DNA of 64,000 bases, from contig NZ_CP108474.1 of the NCBI RefSeq assembly GCF_036226445.1, positions 4,774,001 to 4,838,000 of the forward strand. Reading direction: 5' to 3'. Under the pieces are notes generated by a model. It ran no database searches. It saw only the letters and a program-made list of their open reading frames with translations, and was not told the origin of the DNA. How positions within the stretch are numbered: position 1 is the stretch's first letter; every line of letters starts with the position of its first letter. Below, piece by piece: positions 57,615-64,000 of this stretch. Source of the stretch: Streptomyces sp. NBC_01255. Its GTDB lineage: Bacteria > Actinomycetota > Actinomycetes > Streptomycetales > Streptomycetaceae. The position numbers and the translations under genes were made by a program.

Positions 57615-58319
57615 CTAGCCCTTGAGCTTGTAGCCGAAGCCCCGGACCGTCTCGATCCGGTCCTGGCCGATCTTGGCGCGCAGCCGCTGCACGTGGACGT
57701 CCACGACCCGGGTGTCGCCGCCCCAGCCGTAGTCCCAGACCCGCTCCAGGAGCTTGTCCCGGGACAGCACGGTGCCCGGCGCGGACGAGAACTCCAGGAG
57801 CAGCCGCATCTCGGTCGGGGTCAGCGCCACCGGCGTCCCGTCCTTGCGGACCTCCATGCCCTCGGTGTCGACCTCCAGGTCGCCGAAGGCGAGCAGCCCG
57901 CCGCCGTCCGCCGACTCGTCCCCGTGCTCGCTGGCGCCGACGCCGCCCGCGTGCCCGAAGCGCCGCAGGACGGCCCGGATGCGGGCCATGAGGACCGATC
58001 CGTCGAACGGCTTCGTGACGTAGTCGTCGGCCCCGGCCTCCAGGCCGAGGACGACGTCGATCGAGTCGGCGCGCGCCGACAGCATGATCACCGGCACGGT
58101 CGACTCGTCGCGGATGCGGCGGCAGAGGCTGACGCCGTCCATGCCCGGCAGCATCACGTCGAGGAGGGCGATGTCCGGCCGCTGCGCCCGGAAGGCGTCC
58201 AGGCCGGAGAGCCCGTCGGGCATCGCCGTGACCCGGAAGCCGTCCCGCTCCAGGGCGAGCTGGGTGGCCTCACGGATGACGTCGTCGTCCTCGACGAACA
58301 GGACATGGGTTTCGGCCAT
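57615..58319 (-). CDS. cseB: Response regulator CseB (OmpR family)
   Basis: 234 residues. The receiver has VLFVEDDDVIREAT and phospho-acceptor Asp54 in IALLDVMLPGMDG, with switch residues around VIMLSARADSID and Lys in DDYVTKPF. The OmpR-type winged helix reads LTPTEMRLLLEFSSAPGTVL and VWDYGWGGDTRVVDVHVQRL. In S. coelicolor CseB drives sigE transcription on wall stress. GAAGG about 10 bases before the ATG is its ribosome site. A 126-bp minisatellite lies between it and cseA. Confidence 0.95.
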   Translation of the reverse strand: MAETHVLFVEDDDVIREATQLALERDGFRVTAMPDGLSGLDAFRAQRPDIALLDVMLPGMDGVSLCRRIRDESTVPVIMLSARADSIDVVLGLEAGADDYVTKPFDGSVLMARIRAVLRRFGHAGGVGASEHGDESADGGGLLAFGDLEVDTEGMEVRKDGTPVALTPTEMRLLLEFSSAPGTVLSRDKLLERVWDYGWGGDTRVVDVHVQRLRAKIGQDRIETVRGFGYKLKG

Positions 58320-58355
58320 CGTGCGTGCCCTTCGGGGGTCTGTGCTGCTGTGTCG

Positions 58356-58481
58356 TGCGGGTGATGCGGGTGATGCGGGTGATGCGGGTGATGCGGGTGA
58401 TGCGGGTGATGCGGGTGATGCGGGTGATGCGGGTGATGCGGGTGGTGCAGGTGGTGCAGGTGGTGCAGATAGTGCACGTGA
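58356..58481. repeat. 9-bp minisatellite between cseA and cseB (14 copies)
   Basis: Nine exact tandem copies of TGCGGGTGA (58356-58436) continue into five degenerate copies (TGCGGGTGG, TGCAGGTGG twice, TGCAGATAG, TGCACGTGA) to 58481. The array starts 6 bp after the cseA stop and ends 36 bp before the cseB start. It is transcribed as (TCACCCGCA)n on the operon strand. No hairpin is expected from the unit itself. Confidence 0.95.
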
Positions 58482-58487
58482 TGGGGG

Positions 58488-59264
58488 TCAGCTCGGGGTG
58501 GGTTCGCTCGGCGCCGGCTCGACCGCGGCCTCACCGTCCCCGACGGCGCGGCTGTAGTCGTTGTGCACCCAGTCGTGCTGGGTGAACTTGTTCCCCGACC
58601 AGCGGTACGTGATGACGTCCTCGCCCGAGGGATATGCGACCGGGTCGCCCTCCGCGTACACCTGCTTGGTGACGACGAGATCGCCGCGGTCGATCGTCGC
58701 GTAGACGGCCGCGTCCTCCGCCATGAACACGTTCTCGTACCGGTCGCTCTGCTTCCGGTAGACGTACGTGCCGATTCCGACGGCATCGCCGCAGGTCATC
58801 ACGTTGACGACGACGTCGGGGTCGGCGCTGCCGGTGAGGTTGCCGTAGGAGGCGTCCACCGGGTAGGCGTCCGCGACGCACGGCTTCAGATCGTCCTTGA
58901 GCCGCTCGCCGATCTTCGGGTCGGCCTTGAGCAGCGCGATCGGATCCACCCGCTCGGCGGACTGCGGACCGCTGGGCGCGGCGGGGGAGGAGGGGCTGGG
59001 TGCCGCCGCCGCGGTCTCGTCGACGCGGGCCGCGCCCTCGTCGCGGGAGCCCGTACCGCCGGTGGAACAGGCGGCCACGGACAGCCCGACGGCGACGAGC
59101 CCGGCCACCGCCGTGACGCTCGCCGCCTTGACGGTACGGCGAGGGCGGCGCCGCCCGATGCCGTACCGGTCGTCGCCGCCGTGTGCTCTGCCGTCGTGTG
59201 CTCTGCCGTGTTCTCCGCCGTCGTGTTCTCTGCCGTCGTCGGATTCGGCGTCTAGGCCGCGCAC
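58488..59264 (-). CDS. cseA: Lipoprotein CseA (negative modulator of the SigE system)
   Basis: 258 residues. An unusually long charged N-region of ~43 residues, containing the repeat-derived DGREHDGGEHGRAHDGRAHG, precedes a hydrophobic stretch AASVTAVAGLVAVGLSVAAC ending in a lipobox VAAC. The mature part includes ALLKADPKIGERLKDDLKPC, DASYGNLTGSADPDVVVNVM and RYENVFMAEDAAVYATIDRG. Position between sigE and cseB identifies it as CseA, an extracytoplasmic lipoprotein that dampens sigE expression in S. coelicolor. GTG 59264 overlaps the sigE coding end by 13 bp. I see no good internal start before the membrane segment. Confidence 0.9.
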   Translation of the reverse strand: MRGLDAESDDGREHDGGEHGRAHDGRAHGGDDRYGIGRRRPRRTVKAASVTAVAGLVAVGLSVAACSTGGTGSRDEGAARVDETAAAAPSPSSPAAPSGPQSAERVDPIALLKADPKIGERLKDDLKPCVADAYPVDASYGNLTGSADPDVVVNVMTCGDAVGIGTYVYRKQSDRYENVFMAEDAAVYATIDRGDLVVTKQVYAEGDPVAYPSGEDVITYRWSGNKFTQHDWVHNDYSRAVGDGEAAVEPAPSEPTPS

Positions 59265-59824
59265 CGCCCCCGCCCCCTTTCGTCACCTCGTACGTCCGCC
59301 CGCTCTCCCGTCCGTCCCAGGGCGCGGGCGTCGAGGTCGCGGCTCTCCAGCTCCTGGCGGAGCCGGGCCAGCGCGCGGTGGAGCGTCGACTTCACCGTAC
59401 CCGTCGACATCCCGAGCGCGGCCGCCGTCTCCTCGGTGCTCATCTGCTCCCAGTGGCGGAGGACGACGACGCTGCGCTGCTTCGGCGCGAGCACCTTCAG
59501 GACGTCCATGAGGAGGGCCCGGTCGGCGTGCTGCTCGGTCCGGTCGTCGATGCTCGCGTCGGGCAGCTGCTCGGTGGGCACCTCTTCGAGCTTGCGGGAG
59601 CGCCACCACTCGGTCCGGGTGTTGATCATGACCCGGCGCAGGTAGGCGTCGGCGAGGGACTTGTCGGCGATGCCGTCCCAGCGCCCGTACGTCCGGGCCA
59701 GCGCGGTCTGGAGGAGGTCCTGGGCGTCGACCGGGTCGGGGACGAGACGACGGGCACTGCGCAGTAGCGCGTCCTGCCGCGTGCGTACGTACTCCTCGAA
59801 GTCGAGCACCTCTCCGTGCCTCAT
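59252..59824 (-). CDS. sigE: ECF RNA polymerase sigma factor SigE
   Basis: 190-residue ECF sigma factor of the cell-envelope stress response. Region 2 is EFVRT-like (FEEYVRTRQDALLRSARRLV, PDPVDAQDLLQTALARTYGR, YLRRVMINTRTEWWRSRKLE) and region 4 is LAPKQRSVVVLRHWEQMSTE, ETAAALGMSTGTVKSTLHRA. The sequence closely fits S. coelicolor SigE as I remember it, and cseA, cseB, cseC follow. It has no anti-sigma gene, being controlled at transcription by CseB/CseC. ATG 59824 with GGAGG 8 bases upstream is preferred to ATG 59839. Confidence 0.95.
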   Translation of the reverse strand: MRHGEVLDFEEYVRTRQDALLRSARRLVPDPVDAQDLLQTALARTYGRWDGIADKSLADAYLRRVMINTRTEWWRSRKLEEVPTEQLPDASIDDRTEQHADRALLMDVLKVLAPKQRSVVVLRHWEQMSTEETAAALGMSTGTVKSTLHRALARLRQELESRDLDARALGRTGERADVRGDERGRGRCAA

Positions 59825-59982
59825 CCGAACCGCCTCCATCCCCGTGACCAGCCATTTCCTCGTGTCGTGGACGACGCTACGGAGGCTGTGTCACGGGGCT
59901 GTGCGGGGCAGCCGTCGGTGGACGCACGGCTACCCATCGGTTGTGTAACAGCGGATACGGAAGAGGTTTCGCGAGGGTGGCC

Positions 59983-60909
59983 TCAGGAGAGCGGCAGGCG
60001 GTAGAGCCCGTCCTCCAGCGGTTCGACGAGGCCGTCCGCGACCAGGCCGTCCAGGGCCCGGGCCCGCTGCACCGGCTCGTCCCAGACCGCGTCCAGGGCC
60101 GCCTGCCCGACCGGGTCCGTCGCCTCCCGCAGCACCGCGAGGAGCCGGCCCCGTACCTGCCGGTCCGTGCCCGCGTACGTCTGGCCGCGCCGCGGCGGGC
60201 CGTCGTGCGCCGGCTTCCCCGCCAGCTGCCACGCACAGCGCTCGGCGATCGGGCAGCGCCCGCAGTCCTCGTTCCGCGCCGTGCACACCAGCGCGCCCAG
60301 CTCCATCGAGGCCGCGGCCCAGCGGGAGGCCGTCGCCTCGTCCTCCGGGAGCAGCGCCCGGGCGAGCCGGCGCTCGGCGGCCGTGGTCGCGTTCGGCGGG
60401 TACTGGACGCCGGTCGCCGCCCGCGCGAAGACCCGGCGCACATTGGTGTCCAGGACCGCATGCCGCTGCCCGTACGCGAAAGAGGCCACCGCGGCCGCCG
60501 TGTACTCGCCGATCCCGGGCAGCGCGAGCAGCTGCCCGTGGTCGCGGGGCACGTCGCCGCGGTGGCGTTCCGTTATGGCCGTGGCCGCCGCGTGCAGGCG
60601 CAGGGCCCGGCGCGGATAGCCGAGCCGGCCCCAGGCGCGTACGGCCTCGCCGGGGGCGTCGGCGGCCAGGTCGGCCGGGCGCGGCCAGCGCGCCAGCCAC
60701 TGCTCGTACACCGGAAGGACCCGGACGACGGGGGTCTGCTGGAGCATGAACTCGCTGACCATCACCCCCCAGGCTCCGGCTTCGGGGCGGCGCCAGGGCA
60801 GGTCACGGGCGTGCCGGTCGAACCAGGCGAGGACGGGCCCGTGCAGCTCCGGGGGGAGCGAGGGAGCTACGGGGGCCGGGGGACCGGGGGGAGTGTCGAT
60901 GGAAGTCAT
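59983..60909 (-). CDS. mutY: A/G-specific adenine glycosylase
   Basis: 308-residue base-excision enzyme that removes adenine opposite 8-oxoguanine. The order is N-terminal RDLPWRRPEAGAWGVMVSEFMLQQT-type region (LPWR and the catalytic Glu in SEFMLQQT), helix-hairpin-helix LPGIGEYTAAAVASFAYGQR, catalytic Asp in VLDTNVRRVF, and the [4Fe-4S] cysteines in CTARNEDCGRCPIAERC (C-x6-C-x2-C-x5-C). The C-terminal NUDIX-like 8-oxoG reader is much reduced compared with E. coli MutY (350 aa). ATG 60909 follows GGAGT. Confidence 0.94.
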   Translation of the reverse strand: MTSIDTPPGPPAPVAPSLPPELHGPVLAWFDRHARDLPWRRPEAGAWGVMVSEFMLQQTPVVRVLPVYEQWLARWPRPADLAADAPGEAVRAWGRLGYPRRALRLHAAATAITERHRGDVPRDHGQLLALPGIGEYTAAAVASFAYGQRHAVLDTNVRRVFARAATGVQYPPNATTAAERRLARALLPEDEATASRWAAASMELGALVCTARNEDCGRCPIAERCAWQLAGKPAHDGPPRRGQTYAGTDRQVRGRLLAVLREATDPVGQAALDAVWDEPVQRARALDGLVADGLVEPLEDGLYRLPLS

Positions 60910-60941
60910 GGCACTCCGATCCTGGCACGTCCGAGGCGGGA

Positions 60942-61637
60942 TCAGTGCGCGCCGTGGCGCGAGCGCTCGGGCCGGTCGGCGCGCGCGGAGGCGTGCGCCG
61001 GGAGCCCGCCGTGGGCGTGCGCCCGCGGTCCGCGCCCCGCGCACCACACGACGGCCGAGCTCCGGCTCGACCTGGCCGTGTCCACGAGGGAGCGCACCGG
61101 CCGCTCCGCCGCCCGCATGACGAGGAAGGCGACCAGGGCGCCGAGCAGCAGGCCGGCGGTCACGTCGTGCGGGTAGTGCACGCCGACGAAGACCCGGGAG
61201 AACGCCATGAGCAGCGCCATCGGCACGGTCAGCCAGACGATCCCGCGCCAGGACAGTGCGAGCGCGATCGCGGCGGCGCCCGCGATGGCCGAGTGGTTGC
61301 TGGGGAAGGACCAGTCGCCGTACGGCGGGCACTCCACGAGCGCGGCGGGTGCCCCGACGACCGCGCGGCACGGCCGTTCCTCGTCGATCAGCGACTTCAG
61401 CCCCTCGCTCACCACGTAACCGAAGGCGGTGGCGAGCGGGGCGAGCAGCGCGAGCGCCATCATCCGGCTCGATCCGTCACGGGAGCGCCACCAGCCGGCC
61501 AGGAACAGCACGCCGAAGAGCAGCAGTCCTGCCTCCGTCCACACCTCCGCGAGCCACTGGAACCAGTGCGGGGTGGAGTGGGCGAAGTCGGCGACGTCGA
61601 GGTAGAGCCGATCGGAGAGGTCGAGGAGGGAGTCCAT
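60942..61637 (-). CDS. PAP2-family membrane phosphatase
   Basis: 231 residues, about six membrane helices. The three PAP2 motifs are present: KSLIDEERP (KxxxxxxRP), PSNHS (PSGH-type) and SRVFVGVHYPHDV (SRxxxxxHxxxD). Such enzymes dephosphorylate lipid pyrophosphates, for example undecaprenyl pyrophosphate, on the outer membrane face. The C-terminal ~50 residues are basic, cytoplasmic and low-complexity. It ends 32 bp before mutY on the same strand. The exact lipid substrate is inferred only. Confidence 0.9.
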   Translation of the reverse strand: MDSLLDLSDRLYLDVADFAHSTPHWFQWLAEVWTEAGLLLFGVLFLAGWWRSRDGSSRMMALALLAPLATAFGYVVSEGLKSLIDEERPCRAVVGAPAALVECPPYGDWSFPSNHSAIAGAAAIALALSWRGIVWLTVPMALLMAFSRVFVGVHYPHDVTAGLLLGALVAFLVMRAAERPVRSLVDTARSSRSSAVVWCAGRGPRAHAHGGLPAHASARADRPERSRHGAH

Positions 61638-61695
61638 GGTGGACGACGCTAACCGGAATTCGGAGCTCTCCGCCCCGGGCCAACGACCAGAGCGA

Positions 61696-61715
61696 CCCCC
61701 GACGAAAGTCGGGGG
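61696..61715. promoter_or_regulatory. Hairpin with GAAA tetraloop in divergent region
   Basis: CCCCCGAC-GAAA-GTCGGGGG, a perfect 8-bp stem capped by a GNRA-type loop, in the 224-bp gap between the PAP2 gene and the divergent 61862 gene. It may be an RNA leader element of the PAP2 transcript (read on the minus strand the loop is TTTC) or of an unannotated transcript on the plus strand. Confidence 0.5.
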
Positions 61716-61848
61716 ACCGCCGGATCCCGGTGATTCCCCGCCGCTTCAGGCCTGTTCCGGAAAAGTTCCCGGCACGGAAGGATGTGATCATCGGCAAAAC
61801 TTGATGCCTCGGGCGGCGGGTGGGGCGGGAGTTGGGCCGGATCTCTCG

Positions 61849-61854
61849 TAAGGT
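61849..61854 (+). promoter_or_regulatory. Candidate -10 box of a leaderless gene
   Basis: TAAGGT lies 7 bases before the GTG at 61862. That spacing fits transcription starting at the first base of the start codon. No -35 box at normal distance is clear. Confidence 0.35.
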
Positions 61855-61861
61855 TCGGGTC

Positions 61862-62734
61862 GTGGGATCTTTGCGCAATCCGGTCGGGCCGCTTCCCTCC
61901 ACCATCTACTGGCGACGGAGGGCGGTGGCGGTGTGCCTGGTTGCGGTTCTCGCCCTGCTCGCCGTATGGGCCGTCGCCTCGGGTGACGGCGGCGGGAAGA
62001 AGACGAACGACGCCGCCAACGGCTCGTCGCCCACACCCCCTTCGATCACTCCAGGCCCCTCCGGCACCGGCCCGGCGATCAGCCAACAGCCCGGTGGCCG
62101 CGACGAGTCGGGCGACGGCGGCGACACGTCCGGCGGCAGCGGTGACGGCAGTGGTGACGGCGGCGGCTCCGCCGGCTCCGGTACGGACGCGGGCTCGGGC
62201 TCCGGTACGGGCGCCGACGCCGGTACGGACTCGGGCGCCGGCGGCACCGGGAAGAACGGCGACACCGACGGCGCGGGCGGCGACGGCGGCGCGGGCACCG
62301 GCGCGGGACAGCAGGTTCCGGCCAATTCTCCGCTCCCGAACTGCCCGTCCGGAGCGCTCCAGTTGACGCTGCGCAGCGCCAAGCTCTCCTACGAGGCGGG
62401 CGAGAAGCCCCGCTTCCACCTGGTCGCCAAGAACACCTCGAACACCGCCTGCAAGGCAGACTTCGGGCCGCGCAGCGCGGTTCTGACGATCAGTGACAAG
62501 CAGGCCGACGCGGTCTGGGCGTCCGACGACTGCCCGCGCCCCGGCAACCCGCTCCTGCTGAGCGTCCCCGCACAGACCACGGTCACCCACACCGTGGAGT
62601 GGGACCGCGGGCGCAGCGCACCGCAGTGCGCCACGGCCCCGGCGGGCCAGGCCGGCCCCGGGACCTACCTGGTGGAGGCGACGATGGCGGGCGCGAAGGT
62701 CGCCCCGGCCTCGTTCACCCTGGCCAAGGACTGA
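61862..62734 (+). CDS. Membrane-anchored protein with disordered linker and beta-rich domain
   Basis: About 290 residues. A short cytoplasmic start (VGSLRNPVGPLPSTIYWRRR) is followed by one membrane helix (AVAVCLVAVLALLAVWAVAS) and a ~110-residue Gly/Ser/Asp/Thr-rich linker. The C-terminal domain of ~130 residues begins LPNCPSGALQLTLRSAKLSY, with four cysteines (NCPSG, NTACKADFG, DDCPRPG, PQCATAP), and looks like an immunoglobulin-like beta sandwich stabilised by disulfides outside the cell. GTG 61862 is chosen because a -10-like box lies just before it. Function unknown; it is divergent from the PAP2 gene. Confidence 0.75.
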   Translation: MGSLRNPVGPLPSTIYWRRRAVAVCLVAVLALLAVWAVASGDGGGKKTNDAANGSSPTPPSITPGPSGTGPAISQQPGGRDESGDGGDTSGGSGDGSGDGGGSAGSGTDAGSGSGTGADAGTDSGAGGTGKNGDTDGAGGDGGAGTGAGQQVPANSPLPNCPSGALQLTLRSAKLSYEAGEKPRFHLVAKNTSNTACKADFGPRSAVLTISDKQADAVWASDDCPRPGNPLLLSVPAQTTVTHTVEWDRGRSAPQCATAPAGQAGPGTYLVEATMAGAKVAPASFTLAKD

Positions 62735-62831
62735 GCGGAACAACAAGGACCGAGCGGAACAACCGGGCACCCGGCCTCCGGCCTCGACCCGATTCCAGGA
62801 CCCCGTCCCCGGCCCGGCTCTCGTTGCCGGA

Positions 62832-63956
62832 TCAGACGTACCGCTCCAGGATCGAGGACTCCGCGAGCCGCGAGAGGCCCTCGCGCACGCTGCGGGCGCG
62901 GGCCTCGCCGACCCCGTCGACGGTCTGGAGGTCGTCGACGCTCGCCGCGAGGAGCTTCTGCAGCCCGCCGAAGTGCTCCACGAGCCGCTCGATGATCGCG
63001 CCCGGCAGCCGCGGAACCTTCGCGAGGAGCCGGTAGCCGCGCGGCGAGACGGCCGAGTCGAGGGTCTCGGGCGAGCCGCTGTAGCCCAGCGCCCTCGCCA
63101 CGACGGGAAGTTCGAGGAGCTCGGTGTGGCTGAGCGCGTCCAGCTCGGTGAGCGCCTCGGCGACCGTCCGCGAGCGCTTGGCGGTGGGCTCGGGCACGTA
63201 GTCCCGGACCACCAGCTCGCGCTCCGGCTCCACGCCCGCGATCAGCTCGTCGAGCTGGAGCGACAGGAGCCGTCCGTCGGTGCCGAGCTCGACCACGTAC
63301 TCGGCGATCTCGGTGGCGATCCGGCGCACCATCTCCAGACGCTGGGCGACGGCGGTGACGTCCCGGACCGTGACCAGGTCCTCGATCTCCAGCGCGGAGA
63401 GCGTGCCGGCCACCTCGTCGAGCCGGAGCTTGTACCGCTCCAGGGTCGCGAGCGCCTGGTTGGCGCGGGAGAGGATCGCGGCCGACTCCTCCAGGACCCG
63501 GCGCTCACCGTTCACGTACAGCGCGATCAGATGCATCGACTGCGAGACGGAGACGACCGGGTAGTTGCACTGCTTGGAGACCCGGTCCGCGGTGCGGTGC
63601 CGGGTGCCGGTCTCCTCGGTGGGGATGGAGGCGTCCGGGACCAGCTGCACACCGGCGCGGTGGATCTTGGTGATGTCCTTGTCGAGGACGAGCGCGCCGT
63701 CGAGCTTGCACAGCTCGCGCAGGCGCGTCGCGGCGAACTCGACGTCCAGCACGAAGCCGCCGGTGCACATCGAGTCGACCGTCTTGTCCAGGCCGAGCAC
63801 GATGAGACCGCCGGTGTTGCCCCGGAGGATCCGCTCCAGGCCGTCGCGCAGCGCGGTGCCAGGGGCGACCGCGCTGAGGGCGGCACGCATGAGCGCCTCA
63901 TTGCCGGAGCCCGCGCCGGACTTCCCGGGAGCTGTTGCCCCGTCCTTCGCTGCCAC
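62832..63956 (-). CDS. disA: DNA integrity scanning diadenylate cyclase DisA
   Basis: 374-residue enzyme that makes c-di-AMP from two ATP and slows or stops at branched DNA. The DAC domain has the conserved DGA ([12 protein letters not shown], residues 86-88) and RHR ([13 protein letters not shown], residues 119-121) motifs. A helical linker and a C-terminal helix-hairpin-helix DNA-binding domain ([20 protein letters not shown]) follow. GTG 63956 has GGAGG 6 bases upstream. In actinomycetes it usually follows radA, which would lie just beyond the window edge. c-di-AMP controls osmolyte transport and wall hydrolases, both represented in this window. Confidence 0.97.
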   Translation of the reverse strand: MAAKDGATAPGKSGAGSGNEALMRAALSAVAPGTALRDGLERILRGNTGGLIVLGLDKTVDSMCTGGFVLDVEFAATRLRELCKLDGALVLDKDITKIHRAGVQLVPDASIPTEETGTRHRTADRVSKQCNYPVVSVSQSMHLIALYVNGERRVLEESAAILSRANQALATLERYKLRLDEVAGTLSALEIEDLVTVRDVTAVAQRLEMVRRIATEIAEYVVELGTDGRLLSLQLDELIAGVEPERELVVRDYVPEPTAKRSRTVAEALTELDALSHTELLELPVVARALGYSGSPETLDSAVSPRGYRLLAKVPRLPGAIIERLVEHFGGLQKLLAASVDDLQTVDGVGEARARSVREGLSRLAESSILERYV

Positions 63957-64000
63957 TGCACTCCTCCGGCTCGTACGGATGGGCGAGACCAGGGCAAAGT

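Noticed and set aside
58325..58585. Open frame on the plus strand encoding a long (MRV)n-type repeat peptide
   Set aside because: It is only the reading of the 9-bp minisatellite between cseA and cseB; it has no ribosome site, runs antisense to cseA and has no similarity to a real protein.

Overview
The window is a 64 kb piece of an actinomycete chromosome, almost certainly a Streptomyces. Coding sequence is very GC-rich with strong third-position G/C bias, GTG starts are common, and the gene content and order match the conserved Streptomyces core. That core includes sigE-cseA-cseB-cseC, lsr2 near clpC, panC-nadB-nadC-coaX, the fol genes beside ftsH-hpt-tilS, an orphan nuoD, and disA. I saw no rRNA or tRNA gene, CRISPR array, insertion sequence or prophage. 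Most genes abut or overlap by ATGA/GTGA.

Layout. 1-5.0 kb: the end of an aldehyde dehydrogenase, a DinB-fold protein, a PadR regulator with a drug-type ABC exporter and three matching palindromic operators, and a lipoprotein with Asp-box repeats. 5.0-9.2 kb: glutamate decarboxylase plus a ClC-type channel (a probable acid-resistance pair), a YbjQ protein and a DedA protein. 9.2-19.1 kb: ThrE-type exporter, ppa, a PBP4-type DD-peptidase, a zinc metalloprotease, tilS, hpt, ftsH and folE. 19.2-22.7 kb: a SUKH-like protein, a DUF3180 membrane protein, folK, folB, an NTF2-fold protein and folP. 22.8-31.2 kb: an MprF-like lysyltransferase, a membrane-anchored esterase, a complete glycine-betaine-type ABC importer, a coiled-coil membrane protein and a GNAT enzyme. 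31.3-38.0 kb: an orphan nuoD with a MidA/NDUFAF7-type methyltransferase, a two-component system, an ArsR-type regulator and a PLP lyase. 38.1-43.7 kb: a pantothenate/NAD/CoA cofactor operon. 43.8-49.9 kb: small and hypothetical genes, a BlaI-type regulator, an acetyltransferase, lsr2 and clpC. 49.9-56.1 kb: a NACHT-domain STAND ATPase, an M23 peptidase with a long structured leader, and a TetR/MFS efflux pair. 56.2-64 kb: the SigE-CseABC envelope-stress system, mutY, a PAP2 phosphatase, a secreted or membrane protein and disA.

How it works together. Much of the window is housekeeping (folate, NAD, CoA, tRNA modification, proteolysis, DNA repair). Around it lie envelope-stress functions: SigE/CseABC, the DD-peptidase, the M23 peptidase, the MprF-like enzyme, FtsH and DisA. 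The accessory-looking items are the NACHT ATPase, the PadR-ABC and TetR-MFS efflux modules, and the SUKH-like protein.

The most notable observations are these. An NDUFAF7-like methyltransferase lies next to an orphan NuoD that keeps the arginine expected to be the methylation target but has Trp where the quinone-site Tyr is expected. A solitary NACHT ATPase resembles bacterial NLR-like antiphage proteins. A 14-copy 9-bp minisatellite lies between cseA and cseB. Three PadR operators, two ClgR-like boxes before clpC, paired TetR operators, and a 30-bp perfect palindrome after coaX are also visible. All family assignments are from reading the sequence; no database search was run.
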